The position numbers were made by a program, and so were the translations under genes. DNA of 7,971 bases from Pyrinomonadaceae bacterium (GTDB lineage: Bacteria > Acidobacteriota > Blastocatellia > Pyrinomonadales > Pyrinomonadaceae). Each line of letters starts with the position of its first letter. The first letter of the stretch is position 1. The DNA is taken from positions 1 to 7,971 of the forward strand of contig JACMMN010000459.1 of the NCBI GenBank assembly GCA_014379075.1, in the 5' to 3' direction. Shown piece by piece: positions 1 through 5,481 of the stretch. Under the pieces are notes generated by a model. That model had not been told where the DNA came from. It did not search any database and saw only the letters and a list, made by a program, of their open reading frames with translations.

Positions 1-138
1 CTCACCGTCGTTGCGATCGATGAGAAGCGTGCCGAGATCAATCGTTTGCTTGCGGAAGAAAAAGTGGCGGCCAACATTGAAACCTTTCTGGACGAAGCAA
101 AAAGGCGCGTCGAAGTGGTAGTTCTCAGCGGGGTTTAA
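1..138 (+). CDS. C-terminal end of a probable peptidyl-prolyl isomerase (parvulin/SurA-like), partial
   Basis: An open frame enters from the left edge and ends at TAA (136-138), leaving 45 residues. The segment is charged and amphipathic (IDEKRAEINRLLAEEK, then NIETFLDEAKRR) and ends in a beta-like VEVVVL. A helix of the form I..LL..EK.......FL.....R followed by a short V/I-rich strand is how many periplasmic PpiC/SurA-type peptidyl-prolyl isomerases end. The catalytic parvulin domain would lie outside the window, so the family call is inference from a short tail. Any secreted helical protein could end similarly. The reading frame itself is well supported by its length and the compact intergenic sequence that follows. 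Confidence 0.45.
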   Translation, partial: LTVVAIDEKRAEINRLLAEEKVAANIETFLDEAKRRVEVVVLSGV

Positions 139-158
139 GCCGTCGATTCGGAGCGGAC

Positions 159-183
159 GCTCTTGACGCCGACGATCAAGAGC
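159..183 (+). terminator. Hairpin after the partial CDS, possible weak terminator
   Basis: GCTCTTGA (159-166) and TCAAGAGC (176-183) form a perfect 8-bp stem around a 9-nt loop, 20 nt after the stop codon. The sequence after it (CTTATCATTCT) is only moderately T-rich, so it is a weak intrinsic terminator at best. The same bases overlap a good promoter match for the tRNA, so the dyad may be coincidental. Confidence 0.3.
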
Positions 184-191
184 CTTATCAT
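163..191 (+). promoter_or_regulatory. Sigma70-type promoter for tRNA-Leu
   Basis: TTGACG (163-168) matches the -35 consensus at 5 of 6 positions. TATCAT (186-191) matches the -10 consensus at 5 of 6, and the spacing is 17 bp. Transcription would start at about 197-199, a few bases before the mature tRNA 5' end at 203. The position and quality of the match make this the best promoter in the window. It shares bases with an 8-bp inverted repeat (159-183). Confidence 0.6.
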
Positions 192-202
192 TCTAAATTC
201 AC

Positions 203-290
203 GCCGGGGTGGCGAAATTGGTATACGCACTAGACTCAAAATCTAGCGGGCTTAACGCCCATGTCGGTTCGACTCCGACCCTCGGTACCA
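203..290 (+). tRNA. tRNA-Leu (anticodon CAA)
   Basis: A complete class II cloverleaf can be folded by eye. The acceptor stem GCCGGGG (203-209) pairs with CCTCGGT (280-286), with two G-U pairs. The anticodon stem CTAGA/TCTAG encloses loop CTCAAAA, with anticodon CAA at 237-239 reading the UUG codon. A long variable arm (247-262, GGGC...GCCC stem) is typical of tRNA-Leu. The T stem GTCGG/CCGAC encloses TTCGACT. The discriminator base is A287, as expected for leucine tRNAs, and the CCA end (288-290) is genomically encoded. No duplicated 3' end that would suggest an integration site was seen downstream. Confidence 0.97.
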
Positions 291-379
291 CATTAATCTC
301 GATTTTTATCATCGACGGAAAATAATGCTGGCAAAAGCAAACTGAGTTGTGTCATCATACATCTACTGGGGGTGATATT

Positions 380-415
380 ATGATAAATAATAAAACTGAG
401 GTGGCTACTGACTAA
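380..415 (+). CDS. Possible 11-residue small ORF between tRNA-Leu and a terminator
   Basis: ATG (380-382) to TAA (413-415) would encode MINNKTEVATD. It is preceded by GGGGGTGA (368-375), a near match to the Shine-Dalgarno consensus GGAGGTGA and 4 nt from the ATG. A strong hairpin terminator follows 27 nt after the stop. No clear promoter was found just upstream, so it may be read through from the tRNA promoter. With 11 codons, coding potential cannot be judged. The region could instead be a small RNA or have no function. The rest of 291-440 holds no other ORF or recognisable RNA. Confidence 0.22.
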   Translation: MINNKTEVATD

Positions 416-442
416 GTTAGCACTCATCTACTACAAATAAAA

Positions 443-473
443 AAAGAGGCTGTCCGCAAAGGGCAGCCTCTTT
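443..473. terminator. Strong intrinsic terminator, probably bidirectional
   Basis: AAAGAGGCTGTCC (443-455) pairs with GGGCAGCCTCTTT (461-473) in a 13-bp stem containing one G-U pair, closed by loop GCAAA. On the + strand it is followed by TTTACTTTT (471-479). On the - strand it is followed by a T-rich run, the complement of AAATAAAAAAA. It would end transcripts from the tRNA and small ORF, and back up termination of the leftward gene at 574-1617. Confidence 0.8.
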
Positions 474-515
474 ACTTTTGAGCGAAGTGGGATAATGTCC
501 GCTCTTACATAATGA

Positions 516-553
516 AAAGACCGGCTAAAAACAACTAGTTTTAGCCGGTCTTT
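516..553 (-). terminator. Intrinsic terminator of the secreted repeat protein gene
   Basis: A perfect 15-bp stem is formed by 516-530 (AAAGACCGGCTAAAA) and 539-553, with an 8-nt loop. On the - strand it begins 21 nt after the stop codon of the 574-1617 gene and leads into TTTTCATT. It also has AT pairs flanking a GC core on the + strand, so it may act weakly in that direction. Confidence 0.75.
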
Positions 554-573
554 GCCTTCAAGTAAATGGGTGC

Positions 574-1617
574 TTACCTGCCTCTCGTATAATCTATCCG
601 CTGCCCGTTGTCACCAACCGTTCGTATTCCGTTATTCAGCCGAGTTACCCGGGCAAATTCTCCACCCATGTTCAACCTGTCGCCATAGATCGAACCATAA
701 CTGGCACTTCCGCCGATATTGGCCGTAACGCTTCCATTGTTTGATATGGTCAAAGTGATCGACTCACCTTGCGGACCGCGGCCGTAAAAAGTGCCCAACG
801 CCCAATTCGGAACGTTGCCCTGCTGTCCGCCGCCGCCTGGATTCCAGCCGCCGTTGTTGGATTTGGAATAGGTGATAACCTCGCCGTTAGCACCAGTAGT
901 GCGGATGCCATTATTTATTCGCGTTACGCGGGCATTTTCTCCATTGATGTTCAGCCTGTCCCGGTTAATTGAACCATAACTGGGACTGCCGTTAATATTA
1001 GCGGTAACGCTTCCGTTCCGGGCGATCGTCAGAGCTATCGACTCACCCTGCGGGCCGCGCCCATAAAAAGTGCCGAGGGCCCAATTCGGGACATTGCCCT
1101 GCTGTCCGCCGCCCGGGTTTCCTCCACCGCCGTTCCAGCCGCCGCCGTTAAGGCCTGGCAAATCGTATGTATCGGCAAGCGTGTTAAGATCCGTGCGCAT
1201 TCTATTCCAACGCGATTCCAACTGCCGGCGGAAAGGAAGCGAATTCATCATTACATTTACCGGCTGGGCCTCCCGCACAACATTTTGAACGTTGTTTCGG
1301 CTTTCCCACCACGAATCGTTGCGGTCGAAGTCGCGACGCAGCCGATCAAGTGAGTTAGCGTAGTCCGTTACGTCAGCGTTGAAGCGATCTTCCGTCGGCG
1401 TTCCGTTAAGATTGCTCTGATCCATCGCCCGATCGAAATCGTTGCGAAAGGTATTGCTGCTTTGTTCCAGCCTGTTAATGATTCCGCTCACGTCCCGTTT
1501 AGAATAACGGTTTATGTAGCGGCCCTGAACCTGGCCATCCGCAACAGTTGTTGAAATAAGCGTTACGGTCATCAGGCAAAAAATGGAAAGTAGTGTCGAA
1601 AATATAATCTTTTTCAT
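574..1617 (-). CDS. Secreted protein with N-terminal helical domain and two C-terminal tandem repeats, function unknown
   Basis: The 347-residue protein begins with a clear Sec signal peptide (MKKIIF, a hydrophobic stretch to about residue 24, probable cleavage near VADG). Residues about 38-155 are charged and apparently helical (RLEQSSNTFRNDFDRAMD, DRLRRDFDR). A Gly/Asn-rich linker leads into two copies of a 79-residue beta-rich module (172-250 and 265-343), 63 of 79 residues identical and joined by a second Gly-rich linker. Each copy has NVPNWALGTFYGRGPQGES, NGSVTANI, SYGSI, DRLN and NNGIRT. From memory, similar modules occur in secreted acidobacterial proteins of unknown role. No catalytic motif or Cys pair is visible. 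Start: GGAGG (1622-1626) lies 4 nt upstream of the ATG. It ends before a strong hairpin and seems to be a single-gene unit. A structural or surface-binding role is only a guess. Confidence 0.88.
   Translation of the reverse strand: MKKIIFSTLLSIFCLMTVTLISTTVADGQVQGRYINRYSKRDVSGIINRLEQSSNTFRNDFDRAMDQSNLNGTPTEDRFNADVTDYANSLDRLRRDFDRNDSWWESRNNVQNVVREAQPVNVMMNSLPFRRQLESRWNRMRTDLNTLADTYDLPGLNGGGWNGGGGNPGGGQQGNVPNWALGTFYGRGPQGESIALTIARNGSVTANINGSPSYGSINRDRLNINGENARVTRINNGIRTTGANGEVITYSKSNNGGWNPGGGGQQGNVPNWALGTFYGRGPQGESITLTISNNGSVTANIGGSASYGSIYGDRLNMGGEFARVTRLNNGIRTVGDNGQRIDYTRGR
589..825 (-). repeat. Tandem module copy 2 (C-terminal) of the secreted protein
   Basis: This encodes residues 265-343 and repeats 868-1104 at an offset of exactly 93 codons. 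Conservation is highest in the first 23 residues (QQGNVPNWALGTF through GESI), which are identical between copies. This suggests intragenic duplication or recent gene conversion at that end. Confidence 0.9.
868..1104 (-). repeat. Tandem module copy 1 of the secreted protein
   Basis: This encodes residues 172-250. It differs from copy 2 at 16 of 79 residues, clustered in predicted turns (NR versus YG before DRLN, EVIT versus QRID near the end). The core strands are unchanged, consistent with both copies folding alike. Confidence 0.9.
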
Positions 1618-1675
1618 AAAGCCTCCGGCTTGTTAATTTATGCAACGTTGGTAACAAGGACTTCTTGAAACGCAA

Positions 1676-1709
1676 CCAAGACTTGGGTAATCAAAAACTG
1701 TGCCCAAGT
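1676..1709. promoter_or_regulatory. Nested CCAAG/CTTGG dyads in the leader of the secreted protein gene
   Basis: ACTTGGG (1681-1687) and CCCAAGT (1703-1709) form a perfect 7-bp inverted repeat spaced by 15 nt. CCAAG (1676-1680) also pairs with CTTGG (1682-1686) across one base. The middle element can therefore pair with either neighbour. The set sits just downstream of a candidate -10 for the leftward gene. It could be an operator or alternative leader hairpins, but no regulator is identifiable. Confidence 0.3.
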
Positions 1710-1710
1710 A

Positions 1711-1739
1711 ATTAGAATCCGTGCGGGCAAACGATACAA
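1711..1739 (-). promoter_or_regulatory. Candidate sigma70 promoter for the secreted protein gene
   Basis: Read on the - strand, TTGTAT (1739-1734) and TCTAAT (1716-1711) are separated by 17 bp. The -10 matches consensus at 5 of 6 positions but the -35 at only 3 of 6. The predicted leader would be about 85 nt and would contain the CCAAG/CTTGG dyads. Confidence 0.35.
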
Positions 1740-1763
1740 ACGAATATTAAAAGGGTTAAAACT

Positions 1764-1793
1764 CTGCGATAATGGAAGTATATTAAATATAAT
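1764..1793 (+). promoter_or_regulatory. Candidate promoter for queA
   Basis: A perfect TATAAT lies at 1788-1793 in a strongly AT-rich stretch, with a poor -35 candidate (CTGCGA, 1764-1769, 18-bp spacing). It would place the start near 1800, giving a leader of about 18 nt without a Shine-Dalgarno sequence. A second -10-like TACAAT at 1801-1806 would give an almost leaderless mRNA. Confidence 0.45.
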
Positions 1794-1817
1794 CTTTGTA
1801 TACAATATATTTCTTTT

Positions 1818-2849
1818 ATGCTGATCTCTGATTTCAACTATGATCTGCCGGACCACCTTATCGCCCAGGTTCCACTCGACCCCCGGCAAAATTCCCGCAT
1901 GCTTTTAGTGGATCGTCGGACGGGAACCGTAAAAGACACTGCATTTACTGATATTTCGTCATTTCTGGATCGGGGCGATCTGGTCGTCTTAAATAACACA
2001 AAGGTTTTCCCCGCCCGTCTATTGGGAAGATCCGAAACGGGTGCAAATGTCGAGATCTTCCTTGTAGAAGAGATAGGTGACGGATTATGGATAACACTGG
2101 CACGGCCCGCCCGACGTCTTCACCCAGGCAAGAAGATTTTTTTCGGGGAACGCCTTATTGCCGAGGTCGTAGAAAAAACACATGACGGCAAAATCATCGT
2201 GAAATACCAAACCGACGGTGATTTTGACGATATCGTGCAGAGGATCGGAAAAACCCCGTTGCCGCCTTACATAAAACGCAATGGAAACGGCATCGATCTG
2301 GACAGCGAACGCTACCAAACAGTGTATGCGAAAGAACGGGGAGCCATAGCCGCACCTACGGCCGGGCTTCATTTTACTCCACAGATATTCGACCGGATCA
2401 AAAGTGCCGGTGCCGAGATCGCCGAGATCACGCTACATATAGGCTACGGAACGTTCGAACCCGTTCGCGTTACCGACGTTTCACAGCATCGGGTCGCGTC
2501 CGAACGTTATGAAATAACGGAAACAACAGCGGAACAGCTTAATACGGCGAATCGTGAAGGGCGCCGAATAGTAGCAATCGGCACTACTACCACGCGGGCG
2601 CTTGAAAATTCGCTGATAAGGTACGGGCAATTCACCGCCGGGCGGAATTCCGCTGACCTGACGGTAACACCGGGCTACAATTTCCGGGCGGTAGACGCGC
2701 TTTTAACCAATTTTCATTTGCCGCAAAGCTCTTTGCTTGTTTTGGTTTCAACTTTTGGCGGTCACGAACTTATAATGAAAGCGTACAAGTACGCCGTTGA
2801 ATCGAAGTACCGATTTTACAGCTACGGCGACTGCATGCTGGTTTTTTGA
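1818..2849 (+). CDS. queA: S-adenosylmethionine:tRNA ribosyltransferase-isomerase (QueA)
   Basis: QueA transfers and isomerises the ribosyl group of S-adenosylmethionine onto 7-aminomethyl-7-deazaguanine at tRNA wobble position 34, giving epoxyqueuosine in the cytoplasm. The 343-residue length fits the family. The N-terminus (SDFNYDLPDHLIAQ, then R..SRMLLVDR) is characteristic, as are VVLNNTKVFPARL near 57-69, the signature AAPTAGLHFT at 178-187, HIGYGTFEPV near 207, VAIGTTTTRALE near 252-263, and NFHLPQSSLLVLVSTFGG followed by YRFYSYGDCML at the end. The ATG at 1818 is chosen because family homology begins there, although no Shine-Dalgarno sequence precedes it. It is the first gene of a tight cluster with a RimI-like acetyltransferase and thiE. 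No other queuosine gene is present in the window. Confidence 0.97.
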   Translation: MLISDFNYDLPDHLIAQVPLDPRQNSRMLLVDRRTGTVKDTAFTDISSFLDRGDLVVLNNTKVFPARLLGRSETGANVEIFLVEEIGDGLWITLARPARRLHPGKKIFFGERLIAEVVEKTHDGKIIVKYQTDGDFDDIVQRIGKTPLPPYIKRNGNGIDLDSERYQTVYAKERGAIAAPTAGLHFTPQIFDRIKSAGAEIAEITLHIGYGTFEPVRVTDVSQHRVASERYEITETTAEQLNTANREGRRIVAIGTTTTRALENSLIRYGQFTAGRNSADLTVTPGYNFRAVDALLTNFHLPQSSLLVLVSTFGGHELIMKAYKYAVESKYRFYSYGDCMLVF

Positions 2850-2905
2850 GTCTTGGAACGAAGAGTGATGCTTTTCCCCTAGCTGCCGGACACTTTCTGA
2901 CTTTT

Positions 2906-3439
2906 ATGGCTGTTTTGCAAACGATCCGAAACTTATTCGTACCCGCTCCGCCCGCGATGCCGGAGGTGGTCGTACCCGCTCCGCCGACCAAATACAGCAT
3001 TCGCAATCTGACGATGAGCCATCTGGAAGACGTTCTAAGGCTCAATCTGCGTTGTTTCAGAAACGGCGAAAATTATACGAAACACACTTTTAATTATCTG
3101 CTGAATGAGCCGAACACTCTCAGTTATAGGATAGTTTCGACGAATGATGAAATGGCCGGGTTCATTTGCGTGATGATCAATGCCGATGGTGCCGCGCATA
3201 TAACGACGATTGGCGTCGCCCCGGAACACCGCCGCCGTAAACTGGCGGAAAGTCTCCTAGCACATTTGGAAGACGCACTGAAGATCCGAAACATCGGAAC
3301 CGTTGTTCTTGAAGTGCGCGAGAGCAATGTAGCGGCACAGCGCCTATATGAAAGTGCCGGTTATATTATCGTTCAGCATATCGCGAAGTACTACAACAAT
3401 GGCGAAGATGGCTTCTTGATGATGAAATCGCTCGTTTGA
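2906..3439 (+). CDS. rimI: GNAT acetyltransferase, probable ribosomal protein S18-alanine N-acetyltransferase (RimI-like)
   Basis: From the ATG at 2906 this is 177 residues. A TTG at 2846, overlapping the queA stop, would add 20 residues, and neither start has a clear Shine-Dalgarno site. A Pro/Val-rich segment (residues 12-28) precedes the GNAT fold, which begins at YSIRNL (about 30). Features are LNLRCFRNGENY in the substrate loop, IGVAPEHRRRKLAESLL as the acetyl-CoA-binding segment, and LEVRESNVAAQRLYESAGY. The Glu and Tyr there (E136, Y148) align with E103 and Y115 of enterobacterial RimI. A KYYNNGEDGFLM ending also fits RimI. RimI acetylates the N-terminal alanine of S18. Oddly, the usual first Gly of the R/Q-x-x-G-x-G/A motif is Lys here (K112). 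Other GNAT substrates are possible. It follows queA by 56 nt and ends 11 nt before the thiE ATG. Confidence 0.8.
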   Translation: MAVLQTIRNLFVPAPPAMPEVVVPAPPTKYSIRNLTMSHLEDVLRLNLRCFRNGENYTKHTFNYLLNEPNTLSYRIVSTNDEMAGFICVMINADGAAHITTIGVAPEHRRRKLAESLLAHLEDALKIRNIGTVVLEVRESNVAAQRLYESAGYIIVQHIAKYYNNGEDGFLMMKSLV

Positions 3440-3450
3440 AATGCCGCCGA

Positions 3451-4080
3451 ATGCCGTTATTCGTTCTACCCAAAATTTATCCCATCACCGATGTCCGTAT
3501 TTCCGGCATCCCGCATGCTGAACAATTTCAAAAGCTTATCCACGGTGGCTCAGAATTAATTCAGATCCGTGAAAAACATTTCTCGCCACGCGACTTTTAC
3601 GAATCGGCAGAAGCAGCATTGGCGGTCGCACGCCAAAACAAAGTACGGATCGTAATCAATGATCGGGTGGATATCGCTCTGGCGCTGAAAGCGGATGGAG
3701 TCCATCTTGGCCAGGATGACTTGCCGCCCGAATATGCCCGCCGGATTCTGGGGCCGGATGCAATTATCGGTTTTTCTACCCACTCCGTCCGACAGGCAGT
3801 TGAAGCTCTGCATTTGCCCATCGACTACATTGCCATCGGCCCCATCTTCCTCACGAAAACAAAAGCGAATCCCGACCTGCCTCTCGGCATTGACGGCCTG
3901 CTTGAAGTTCGCAAAGCCACAGGCGATTTTCCGCTCGTTGCCATAGGCGGAATTACATCGGAGAATTTTAAGCAAGTACTCAACGCGGGTGCCGACTCGG
4001 CCGCAATGATCGGAGATCTGATCTCCGATCCCGGTGTCATTACACAGAAAATGCGGCAACTGCTTCACCCTTTAAACTGA
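3451..4080 (+). CDS. thiE: Thiamine phosphate synthase (ThiE)
   Basis: ThiE joins hydroxymethylpyrimidine diphosphate and thiazole phosphate to form thiamine monophosphate in the cytoplasm. The 209-residue length fits this single TIM-barrel family. Motifs in order (numbering from the 3451 ATG) are YPITD near the start, the substrate-binding QIREK (38-42), INDRVDIAL (69-77), GVHLGQDDLP (83-92), the phosphate loop IAIGPIFLTKTK (127-138), and VAIGGI with NAGAD near the C-terminus. The usual 'VSAI' after GAD is AAMIGDLI here, a mild deviation in a phosphate-binding loop. The ATG at 3451 is preferred. A TTG at 3436 overlapping the upstream stop would add five residues (MKCRR), and neither has a Shine-Dalgarno sequence. 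No other thi gene is nearby, so its place beside queA and rimI is probably a lineage-specific housekeeping cluster. Confidence 0.95.
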   Translation: MPLFVLPKIYPITDVRISGIPHAEQFQKLIHGGSELIQIREKHFSPRDFYESAEAALAVARQNKVRIVINDRVDIALALKADGVHLGQDDLPPEYARRILGPDAIIGFSTHSVRQAVEALHLPIDYIAIGPIFLTKTKANPDLPLGIDGLLEVRKATGDFPLVAIGGITSENFKQVLNAGADSAAMIGDLISDPGVITQKMRQLLHPLN

Positions 4081-4086
4081 TTCTTA

Positions 4087-4101
4087 ACAAACATTGTTTG
4101 T
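4087..4101. promoter_or_regulatory. Short palindrome just after thiE
   Basis: ACAAAC (4087-4092) and GTTTGT (4096-4101) form a perfect 6-bp inverted repeat with a 3-bp centre, starting 7 nt after the thiE stop. It is AT-rich and lacks a T run, so it resembles a protein-binding site more than a terminator. No matching regulator was recognised. Confidence 0.25.
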
Positions 4102-4118
4102 CATAGTTAAAAATTAGC

Positions 4119-4148
4119 TTGCATTCGCCAAGGCGAATTTGCAATAAT
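4119..4148 (+). promoter_or_regulatory. Candidate pilT promoter with a dyad filling its spacer
   Basis: TTGCAT (4119-4124) and AATAAT (4143-4148) are -35 and -10 candidates at 18-bp spacing. The -10 matches consensus at 5 of 6 positions, the -35 at only 3. The spacer is a dyad: TTGC, ATTCGCC (4123-4129), AA, GGCGAAT (4132-4138), TT, GCAA (4141-4144). Such a placement suits an operator. The hairpin could instead be a weak thiE terminator, but no proper T run follows. The remaining 4149-4243 leader holds only a poor ORF and an AGGGAG (4227-4232). Confidence 0.35.
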
Positions 4149-4243
4149 ATTTATGACGAAGAGCCTGCCGCAAGTGCACGTTTCATGGGCTCCTGACCTT
4201 TCCCTTGCCCTTCTTCTAAACTTTCCAGGGAGTAATCCAACCA

Positions 4244-5452
4244 ATGAGTTTGCTTGATGTAGCACCCATAATTGAGCAGATGCTGCTCGTTTCCGACAAT
4301 GTCAGCGATCTAAATTTTTCTTGCGGGCAGACGCCGCAGGTAGAGATCAGCGGCACGCTTTATACAGTATCACCGATGGGTTTAGGGCGTTTGACCGCGT
4401 TTCAAACTGAAATGATCGCTATGGCGATCCTGCGTGACAACGCGGAAGCCGCAGTCCAATTGGCAAAAACGCGGACGGCCGATCTTAGCTATGCACTGCC
4501 CGGGAAATGTAGATTCCGCGTCAATATTTTTCAGCAGCGTAACTCGTTTTCGATAGTGATGCGTGTGATCCCGCACGAAGTCCCGACTTTTGAATCGCTG
4601 GCCGTTCCGCCCCAATTGGAAGATATCTGCAACATTCGAAACGGTGTGGTTCTTCTCACGGGCCCGACCGGTTCGGGAAAAAGCTCGACGCTTGCGGCCA
4701 TTATCGACCGCATTAACGAGACAAAAAGCTATCACATCGTCACAATCGAAGACCCGATCGAATTCCTGCATAACCACAAGAAAAGCACGATCAACCAGCG
4801 CGAAGTAGGTGCAGATACCAAGGATTTCGCCTCGGCTCTCAGGGCGGCATTGCGTCAGGCCCCGAAAGTTATCCTCGTCGGTGAGATGCGTGATCTGGAA
4901 ACGGCTGAGATCGCACTAGAGGCAGCGGAAACAGGACACCTTGTATTATCGACATTGCACACCATCGATGCCTCGAAAACCATCGACCGCATCATCGGGC
5001 TCTATCCGAAAAACGAAGAGCGGATCATTCGAACCCGCCTTGCCCAGACGTTTCGTTACATTGTTTCCCAGCGGCTTATCGCCCGTGCGGACGGCAAAGG
5101 CCGGGTAGCCGCGGTCGAGATCCTGAAATCGAATCCGCGTACCCGTGAATACATCGAAAAAGGTGAAAGCGAAGGCAAGACCCTTCTCGACGCGATCCGC
5201 GACGGCGGTATCGACGGCATGCAGGATTTCGATTCGGTGATTCGCCAGATGATCGAAACCAAAGTCATTACACTCGAAGACGGCCTGTCGTTCGCGACCA
5301 ATCAGAATAACCTTCTGCTTCAGCTCAAAGGACTATCGTCGACCGAAGATTATGCAAATCCAACTGCCCGGCCAAGCAAGGCTCCGCAGCCTATTGAGCC
5401 GCCGCCGCCTTCAACGCCTGCTATCAGCTCCGTGTTGGATATGATGGAATAG
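4244..5452 (+). CDS. pilT: PilT-family type IV pilus retraction ATPase
   Basis: PilT-type ATPases form a cytoplasmic hexamer at the inner-membrane pilus base and power pilus depolymerisation, hence twitching motility and DNA uptake. The 402-residue protein has the PAS-like N-terminal domain (about 1-110), Walker A GPTGSGKS (140-147), the Asp box VTIEDPIEF (166-174), Walker B VILVGEMRD (209-217, catalytic E214) and the His box GHLVLSTLHT (231-240). The family's C-terminal AIRNLIRE motif, needed for retraction in studied PilT proteins, is poorly conserved: SNPRTREYIEKGE lies there. A Pro-rich tail of about 35 residues follows, ending VLDMME. This could make it a PilU-like or lineage-specific paralogue. 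The ATG at 4244 has AGGGAG 11 nt upstream, a long spacing. It is followed after 29 nt by a zinc-ribbon protein gene, probably cotranscribed. No other pilus gene is in the window. Confidence 0.92.
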   Translation: MSLLDVAPIIEQMLLVSDNVSDLNFSCGQTPQVEISGTLYTVSPMGLGRLTAFQTEMIAMAILRDNAEAAVQLAKTRTADLSYALPGKCRFRVNIFQQRNSFSIVMRVIPHEVPTFESLAVPPQLEDICNIRNGVVLLTGPTGSGKSSTLAAIIDRINETKSYHIVTIEDPIEFLHNHKKSTINQREVGADTKDFASALRAALRQAPKVILVGEMRDLETAEIALEAAETGHLVLSTLHTIDASKTIDRIIGLYPKNEERIIRTRLAQTFRYIVSQRLIARADGKGRVAAVEILKSNPRTREYIEKGESEGKTLLDAIRDGGIDGMQDFDSVIRQMIETKVITLEDGLSFATNQNNLLLQLKGLSSTEDYANPTARPSKAPQPIEPPPPSTPAISSVLDMME

Positions 5453-5481
5453 TCCGCAGATGAATTGCGCCGATTACTACT

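Noticed and set aside
203..573. Possible integration site at the tRNA-Leu 3' end
   Set aside because: No second copy of the tRNA 3' end, integrase or phage-like gene is visible in the window.
769..1288. + strand ORFs opposite the secreted repeat protein
   Set aside because: They mirror the Gly/Pro-rich repeat coding sequence in antisense, and their Pro- and Ala-rich products come from the complementary codons.
1638..1889. 83-codon - strand ORF across the queA start
   Set aside because: It covers the AT-rich divergent promoter region and the first codons of queA in antisense, and its protein has no recognisable family pattern.
3556..4068. 170-codon - strand ORF inside thiE
   Set aside because: It is a long antisense shadow of a clear thiE gene, with composition explained by thiE codons and no start context.
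4153..4257. 34-codon + strand ORF just upstream of and overlapping pilT
   Set aside because: It has no Shine-Dalgarno sequence, overlaps the pilT start by 14 nt out of frame, and shows no membrane, signal or leader-peptide pattern.
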